A DNA stretch of 5,469 nucleotides. Source: Actinomycetota bacterium (GTDB taxonomy: Bacteria > Actinomycetota > Thermoleophilia > UBA2241). The notes under the pieces are model-generated. The model was not told the DNA's origin. It searched no databases and was given only the letters and a program-made list of their open reading frames with translations. The stretch is from contig PKYM01000303.1 in NCBI GenBank assembly GCA_003132645.1, forward strand, positions 893 to 6,361, given 5' to 3'. Within the stretch, counting starts at the first letter, position 1; the number at the start of each line of letters is the position of its first letter. This document shows positions 1 to 5,469 of this stretch, in pieces. The position numbers and the translations under genes are program-made.

Positions 1-2070
<2,070 letters not shown>

Positions 2071-2074
<4 letters not shown>

Positions 2075-2886
2075 CTGGGCGCCTCCTCGTCGCTAGCCTC
2101 ACCCGCCGGCAGCACGGCACGCACGGCCTCGCCCAGCTTCCAGCCCTCGAGCAGCTCGAAGGCGCGCAGGTCGACCAGGTCGAAATGCAGCGGCGTGATC
2201 GACAGGTACCCGGCCGCGAGCGCCGCGAAATCGGTGCCCGTCTCGTTGGCGCAGTCGCGCGCTTCGCTGTGCAGCGTGTAGCGCTTGACCGCGCCGCTGC
2301 CGCTTTCGATCTCGATGCGCTCGTGGACGCTGGCGCAGCCCAATTTGGTGACCTGCACGCCGCGCACCTGGTCGAGCGGCAGGTCGGGGACGTTGACGTT
2401 CAACACGAGACCGTGCGGCAGGCCGTCGGCCAGCACGCGCGCGACGATCGGCGCCACGAGGCGGGCGGCGGCGTCGAAGTGGCGCGGCGAGCGGCCCTGC
2501 ACCGAGATCGCCACGGCCGGCAGGCCGAGCAGGGCGCCTTCGAGGGCGGCGGCCACGGTGCCGGAGTAGGCCACGTCGTCGCCCAGGTTGGCGCCCATGT
2601 TGGCGCCGGCCACCACTATCTGCGGGCGCGCGCCGAAGAACCCGAGGGCGGCCGCCCGCACGCAGTCGGCCGGCGTGCCGTCGAGCGAGAAGCCCGAGAA
2701 GCCGTTGCCGAACCGGGCCTGGCGCGCGCGCAGCGGACGATCGATCGTGATGCTGCGGGCGATGGCGCTGCGGTTGCCGTCGGGCGCCAGCGTGAGCACC
2801 GTGCCCAGGCCATCGAGCCCACGGCGCAGCGCCGCCAGGCCGGGAGCGTCGATGCCGTCGTCGTTTGTCAGCAGCAGATGGCTCAT
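2071..2886 (-). CDS. surE: 5'/3'-nucleotidase SurE
   Basis: SurE is a metal-dependent cytoplasmic phosphatase that dephosphorylates 5'- and 3'-nucleoside monophosphates, and in some species short polyphosphate. With the start at ATG 2886-2884 the protein has 271 residues, typical for SurE plus a slightly long acidic C-terminal tail. Diagnostic motifs are LLLTNDDGIDAPG (metal-binding Asp9 and Asp10), APDGNRSA (Ser40), DGTPADCV (69-76) and AGANMGANLGDDVAYSGT, with Asn96 as the fourth active-site ligand. The C-terminal half keeps NVNVPDLP and GTDFAALAAGYLSITPLHFDL. An upstream in-frame ATG at 2949 would add 21 residues. I reject it because those codons often end in A or T, unlike the rest of the gene, and the family begins just before LLLTNDDG. 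No Shine-Dalgarno precedes 2886, but a -10-like TAGAAT lies 10 nt upstream, suggesting a very short leader. It is the first gene of the surE-HAD-ligA operon. Confidence 0.96.
2082..2087 (-). promoter_or_regulatory. Strong Shine-Dalgarno AGGAGG for the HAD gene
   Basis: AGGAGG on the minus strand ends 7 nt before the GTG at 2074. It lies within the last codons of surE and fixes the GTG as the start of the HAD gene. It would let ribosomes start independently or re-start after terminating on the overlapping surE stop codon. Confidence 0.85.
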
Positions 2887-2896
2887 CGTCTGAGGG

Positions 2897-2902
2897 ATTC
2901 TA
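2897..2902 (-). promoter_or_regulatory. Candidate -10 box (TAGAAT) of the surE operon, near-leaderless
   Basis: TAGAAT on the minus strand matches TATAAT at five of six positions and fits the TAnnnT pattern. Ten nucleotides separate it from the surE ATG. Standard -10 to +1 spacing would place transcription start near 2890, leaving a leader of only a few bases. That agrees with the lack of any Shine-Dalgarno before this ATG. No good -35 hexamer is visible 16-18 nt upstream, so the call rests on the -10 match and its position. Confidence 0.4.
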
Positions 2903-2918
2903 TCGCACCATCTCACAG

Positions 2919-2954
2919 CCTCTGGCGTCGCCCGGATTGGCAACGCCATAGAGG
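2919..2954 (+). promoter_or_regulatory. Inverted repeat/hairpin overlapping the cyclase ribosome-binding site
   Basis: CCTCTGGCGT (2919-2928) is the exact reverse complement of ACGCC plus AGAGG (2943-2947 and 2950-2954), with an unpaired AT bulge (2948-2949) and a 14-nt loop (2929-2942). In the plus-strand transcript this forms ten base pairs, and the 3' arm covers four bases of the GAGGAG Shine-Dalgarno (2951-2956) of the diguanylate cyclase. It could act as a translation-limiting stem or, as DNA, as an operator dyad between the divergent genes. The pairing is directly seen; any role is inferred. Confidence 0.5.
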
Positions 2955-2956
2955 AG
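2951..2956 (+). promoter_or_regulatory. Shine-Dalgarno GAGGAG for the diguanylate cyclase
   Basis: GAGGAG lies 7 nt before the ATG at 2964 and supports that start over the internal ATG at 3018, which has no comparable site. Its first four bases form part of the 3' arm of the hairpin described at 2919-2954. Confidence 0.75.
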
Positions 2957-2963
2957 CCCGCCC

Positions 2964-3908
2964 ATGCGCGTCGTAGGAAAGACGAACCGACGCGGAGTTT
3001 CGCACGTGCGCAAGACCATGAGCCTCCATCCCGATGTCGTCGAACGGCGCGTCACCGTTCGCCGCGTCGTCGCTTTGACCGGCGCCCTCGTGGGCGTGTC
3101 GGCCGTGCTGCTCGTCGCCGGCCTGCTCTATCTCTGGCCGCTCTTCATCTTTCCCCTGCTGCTCTCCGCCGTGTTCTTCTTCGAGCTGGGCAGCCTGCTG
3201 GTCGCCGGCTGGGTGGGGGGATTCTTCGTCGCCTACTTCGCCCTGCGGCAGCCGGCCGACCCGGGCACCGCCCGACAGGCGATCATCGGTCTGGCGGCCT
3301 TCAGCCTCGCCGGCCTAGTCCTGGGCCGCGTACAGCGCGACCAGCACCACCTGCGCAAGCTGCTCGCCGCCACGTCACTGACCGACCGCCTGACCGGTCT
3401 GTACAACTACGGCACGTTCGTCGACTACCTTCACAACGAGGTGACCAAGACCGACCGCTACGGCGGCGAGCTGACGCTGATCATGTTCGACCTCGACCAC
3501 TTCAAGCGCTTCAACGACCGGCACGGCCACGAGGCCGGCAACGACCTTCTGCGTCGCGTGGGAGCGACGCTTCAGTCGGTCGTGCGCGAGGCCGACATGG
3601 CGGCGCGCTACGGAGGCGAGGAGTTCGCCCTGCTGCTCCGCGGCGACGCCCAGAATGGCCTGGAGCTCGCCGAGCGCGTGCGCCGGGCGATCGAAACGAC
3701 CGCCCTCGACCTGCGCGGCGGCGAGATCGTCTACGTCACGGCCAGCGCCGGCGTGGCGCCTTACGACTCAAGCTGCGACGGCGAGACGACGCTGATCGAG
3801 CGGGCCGATCAGGCGCTGTATGAATCGAAGGCCGCCGGCCGCAATCAGGTGACGGTGCACGCCAGCGCCGAGCTGCCCGAGCACCTCTCGATCACGCTGT
3901 CGGCCTGA
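2964..3908 (+). CDS. Membrane-anchored GGDEF diguanylate cyclase
   Basis: A 314-residue inner-membrane enzyme predicted to make cyclic di-GMP from two GTP. The N-terminal part has a basic segment (1-34) followed by hydrophobic stretches at about 35-57, 59-73, 75-94 and 106-121. This suggests four membrane segments with short loops and no large sensor domain. A short linker (QRDQHHLRKLLAATS) leads into the GGDEF domain, about 138-302, which begins TDRLTGLYNYGTF. Metal-binding Asp176 (FDLDHFKRFND), guanine-contact Asn184, and the signature RYGGEEFALLL (GGEEF 217-221) are present. An inhibitory I-site Arg208-x-x-Asp211 lies exactly five residues before GGEEF, so product feedback inhibition is likely. 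The second guanine contact, Asp in many family members (Asp344 in PleD), is Asn193 here, a common variant. The first 18 residues have more A/T-ending codons, so a start at 3018 is possible. The gene diverges from surE and converges on the degenerate GGDEF-EAL gene. Confidence 0.93.
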   Translation: MRVVGKTNRRGVSHVRKTMSLHPDVVERRVTVRRVVALTGALVGVSAVLLVAGLLYLWPLFIFPLLLSAVFFFELGSLLVAGWVGGFFVAYFALRQPADPGTARQAIIGLAAFSLAGLVLGRVQRDQHHLRKLLAATSLTDRLTGLYNYGTFVDYLHNEVTKTDRYGGELTLIMFDLDHFKRFNDRHGHEAGNDLLRRVGATLQSVVREADMAARYGGEEFALLLRGDAQNGLELAERVRRAIETTALDLRGGEIVYVTASAGVAPYDSSCDGETTLIERADQALYESKAAGRNQVTVHASAELPEHLSITLSA

Positions 3909-3960
3909 GCGGCTAAGGTGAGCGGCTTATCGGCCTGAACGACCGATCGACCTGAACGGC
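3900..3960 (+). repeat. Three imperfect 14-bp direct repeats at the 3' end of the cyclase gene
   Basis: Copies at 3900-3913, 3930-3943 and 3947-3960 each differ from the consensus TCGGCCTGAACGGC at a single position. The first copy contains the cyclase stop codon. The second lies exactly 30 nt later, in the same frame, and again reads Ser-Ala-stop. A 9-bp TGAGCGGCT also repeats at 3906-3914 and 3919-3927. The pattern looks like a local duplication of the gene end; no function is evident. Confidence 0.6.
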
Positions 3961-3975
3961 GTCGCCTCAGCCAAG

Positions 3976-4009
3976 CCGGGCCGGCCGGGCCGGGTGAGCC
4001 TGGCGGCCC
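3976..4009. terminator. GC-rich dyads in the convergent spacer, possible bidirectional terminator
   Basis: The 113-bp spacer between the two convergent genes (3909-4021) contains a tandem pair of CCGGGCCGG (3976-3984, 3985-3993). It also has a perfect 6-bp stem, GGGCCG (3987-3992) with CGGCCC (4004-4009), around an 11-nt loop. A GC-rich stem in this position fits a shared terminator for the cyclase and the GGDEF-EAL gene. No run of T follows on either strand, so it is not a canonical intrinsic terminator and the call is weak. Confidence 0.3.
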
Positions 4010-4021
4010 AAAGCACGGCGG

Positions 4022-5353
4022 CTACTTGGGCAGCTTGGTCGCCCCGACCCGCGGCAGGCGGGTGTCGGGGCGAGCGAAGACCTCGCCGATCATGAGCTCG
4101 ACCCCCACCCGGCGCAGCGCCTTCATCTGGCGCACGTCAGCCACCTCGGGGGCGATCAGGCGAGCGTCGATACGGGCCGCGAAGCGCAGCAGAAGCTGCA
4201 CGATGTCGAGGTAGGTGGGATCTTCGGTGGCGCCCGCGCTGATCACCGGATCCAAAGCCAGGTAGTCGGGCTGCGCCCGGGCGATCAGGTCGAAGGCCGT
4301 CAGCCCACCCCCCACGCCCGCCACGCACACCGGGAATCCCATCTCGTGCACCGGCCCCAGTACGCGCAGCGCCGAGGCGGCGTTGGCGGCCAGGTCTGCG
4401 ACCTGCAGCTCGAAGACCACGTGCTGCGGCACGAGCGCCTTGTTCAGCGAGTAGAACTCGCTCAGGGCGAGCACCGCCGCGCCCGGCAGCTCGACCGACT
4501 CGCAGCTCAGCATGAGCAGTTCGTCGGGCTCGAGGCCGGCCGCCTTGATGACCGCCAGCTCGCGCGTCTCGATGCCGTAGCTCGACAACAGCGCCGAGCG
4601 GCGCGCCACCTCGTCTAAGACGTCGGGCAGGCGCAGCGGCGAGTAGAACGGCCCGCGAATGGCGGTGTGGTAGCCGAGCACCTTGCGGGCGGCGACATCG
4701 ACCACGGCCTCGAAGAGCGGCTCGAGGCTGTGGTTATCGATGGCGTCGGCAAGCGTGCGTTCGAGCTCGTCGTCGTAGATCAGCCACTCACGTTCGGCGG
4801 CCTGCATGGCCGCCGCCACGCCGTTTTGCAGCGACTGCTCGAAGGTGAGATCGGCGCCGGCCTGTAGCACGGCCACGGTGACGAAGGGATGCACGCGGTC
4901 GAAGACACCCGGGGCGAGGTCGTTCAGGAGCATGGACTGGAGCCGCTCGTAGACGCGCCGGCTGATCGCCATGAGGTCATCGCGCGAGATGTCCTTGGCG
5001 CGCCGCGGCGGCGAGAGCACGACGATGAAGGCGTTGTCTGAGAGGGTGAAGTCGGCCAGCACGTCGAGCTTGCGCAGCGAGGTGCCGACCATCTCCTGGA
5101 GGATGCTCGAGCAGGCGTCGAGCACGTCGGAGGTCACCTGCCAGCCGAACACGCGCTCGAGACGGCCATAGCGCTTGAGACCGACGTAGAGGATGGCGAC
5201 CTCGCCGCGCTTCTCGAGCTCGAGGCGGATGCCGTCGGCGATGAGGCTGAGTGAAGGCAGGGCCAGCGTGTCGTCGCTCACCAGGTTGCGCAGGTTGGCA
5301 CGCGCCTGTTGGGCGATGCGCTGGGTCGCACGCTCGTCGTCGTGGCCCTCCAT
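4022..5353 (-). CDS. Degenerate GGDEF-EAL protein, probable non-catalytic c-di-GMP receptor or scaffold
   Basis: A 443-residue soluble protein with no membrane segment. Residues about 25-195 follow a GGDEF fold: LALPSL for the LTGLPN start and ILYVGLKRYGRLERVFGW for the DLDxFKxxN..GH strand. Metal Asp is Gly58, guanine-contact Asn is Glu66, and GGDEF is replaced by SDNAF (105-109). An RKLD (94-97) recalls an I-site but is shifted by about two residues. Residues about 210-430 follow an EAL fold: EAL is His229-Thr-Ala, the DDFG acidic pair is Ala345-Gly346, the KxD lysine is Ala366, and AEGVE is Ala-Pro-Glu-Val-Ala (401-405). FEL (314-316) and DYLALD (363-368) keep the fold register. Neither synthesis nor hydrolysis of c-di-GMP is expected; binding or partner regulation is inferred. 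The start is ATG 5353. A longer frame to GTG 5458 exists, but its extra codons have poor third-position GC and overlap the tail of the preceding gene. The spacing to that gene (22 nt) suggests co-transcription. Confidence 0.85.
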   Translation of the reverse strand: MEGHDDERATQRIAQQARANLRNLVSDDTLALPSLSLIADGIRLELEKRGEVAILYVGLKRYGRLERVFGWQVTSDVLDACSSILQEMVGTSLRKLDVLADFTLSDNAFIVVLSPPRRAKDISRDDLMAISRRVYERLQSMLLNDLAPGVFDRVHPFVTVAVLQAGADLTFEQSLQNGVAAAMQAAEREWLIYDDELERTLADAIDNHSLEPLFEAVVDVAARKVLGYHTAIRGPFYSPLRLPDVLDEVARRSALLSSYGIETRELAVIKAAGLEPDELLMLSCESVELPGAAVLALSEFYSLNKALVPQHVVFELQVADLAANAASALRVLGPVHEMGFPVCVAGVGGGLTAFDLIARAQPDYLALDPVISAGATEDPTYLDIVQLLLRFAARIDARLIAPEVADVRQMKALRRVGVELMIGEVFARPDTRLPRVGATKLPK

Positions 5354-5375
5354 GGGCAAGTCCGTCCCGGCGGAG

Positions 5376-5468
5376 CTATCCCGCCTTGTCGGTCTTCGAG
5401 GGCTTGGCCGCGTCGCCGCCGCCGCTCCCCGCCGCTTGGCTGCTCTTGGCGCCGTCACCGTTGCCCGC
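5376..5468 (-). CDS. C-terminal tail of an unidentified protein (partial)
   Basis: The last 30 codons and TAG stop (5378-5376) of a minus-strand gene entering from the right edge. The peptide is low-complexity, rich in Gly, Ala, Lys, Ser and Asp (for example GSGGGDAAKPSKTDKAG), as in a disordered C-terminal tail. Codon third positions are G or C in 27 of 30 codons, whereas the overlapping frame (the N-terminal extension of the GGDEF-EAL ORF) has many A-ending codons, so this frame is the likelier real one. It ends 22 nt before the GGDEF-EAL start, as expected for an operon neighbour. No domain is visible, so no function can be given. Confidence 0.6.
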   Translation of the reverse strand, partial: AGNGDGAKSSQAAGSGGGDAAKPSKTDKAG

Positions 5469-5469
5469 C

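Noticed and set aside
2887..2963. c-di-GMP riboswitch upstream of the cyclase
   Set aside because: The intergenic region is only 77 bp, shows a single stem, and is too short for a c-di-GMP aptamer; no other riboswitch architecture is visible.
2185..2976. A 263-codon plus-strand frame opposite surE
   Set aside because: Antisense shadow of surE with no domain signal; it also runs through the divergent promoter region and the cyclase start.

Overview
The window is GC-rich bacterial chromosomal DNA with tightly packed genes, GTG starts and 4-nt gene overlaps. No taxon can be proven from sequence alone. The SurE segment APDGNRSAIARS and the LigA segments TRGNG..GEDVT and [15 protein letters not shown] resemble, from memory, high-GC actinobacterial proteins of the Thermoleophilia type. 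A near-leaderless surE promoter would fit that. This placement is a tentative inference. I see no rRNA, tRNA, CRISPR, insertion sequence or phage gene.

Left half, minus strand (transcribed right to left from about 2890): a three-gene operon, surE, then a PpaX/Gph-like HAD phosphatase, then ligA. Both junctions are the 4-nt overlap GTGA, in which the GTG start of the downstream gene overlaps the TGA stop of the upstream gene. ligA runs off the left edge after 469 codons, just past its zinc finger. All three proteins keep their catalytic residues. The theme is nucleotide and phosphate housekeeping attached to DNA ligation.

Middle: a 77-bp divergent intergenic region (2887-2963) separates surE from a plus-strand membrane diguanylate cyclase (2964-3908). 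It holds a candidate -10 box for surE only 10 nt from its ATG, and a 10-bp-stem hairpin whose 3' arm covers most of the Shine-Dalgarno sequence of the cyclase.

Right half: the cyclase converges on a minus-strand protein (4022-5353) with degenerate GGDEF and EAL domains, which has lost nearly all catalytic residues of both. The two genes are separated by a 113-bp spacer with a triplicated 14-mer and GC-rich dyads. A c-di-GMP maker next to a likely non-catalytic GGDEF/EAL protein suggests a local signalling pair, with the second acting as receptor or scaffold. The right edge carries the last 30 codons of a further minus-strand gene with a low-complexity Gly/Ala/Lys/Ser tail.

The window is mostly ordinary core genome. 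The points most worth a second look are the cyclase leader hairpin, the dead GGDEF-EAL partner, and the coupled surE-HAD-ligA operon.
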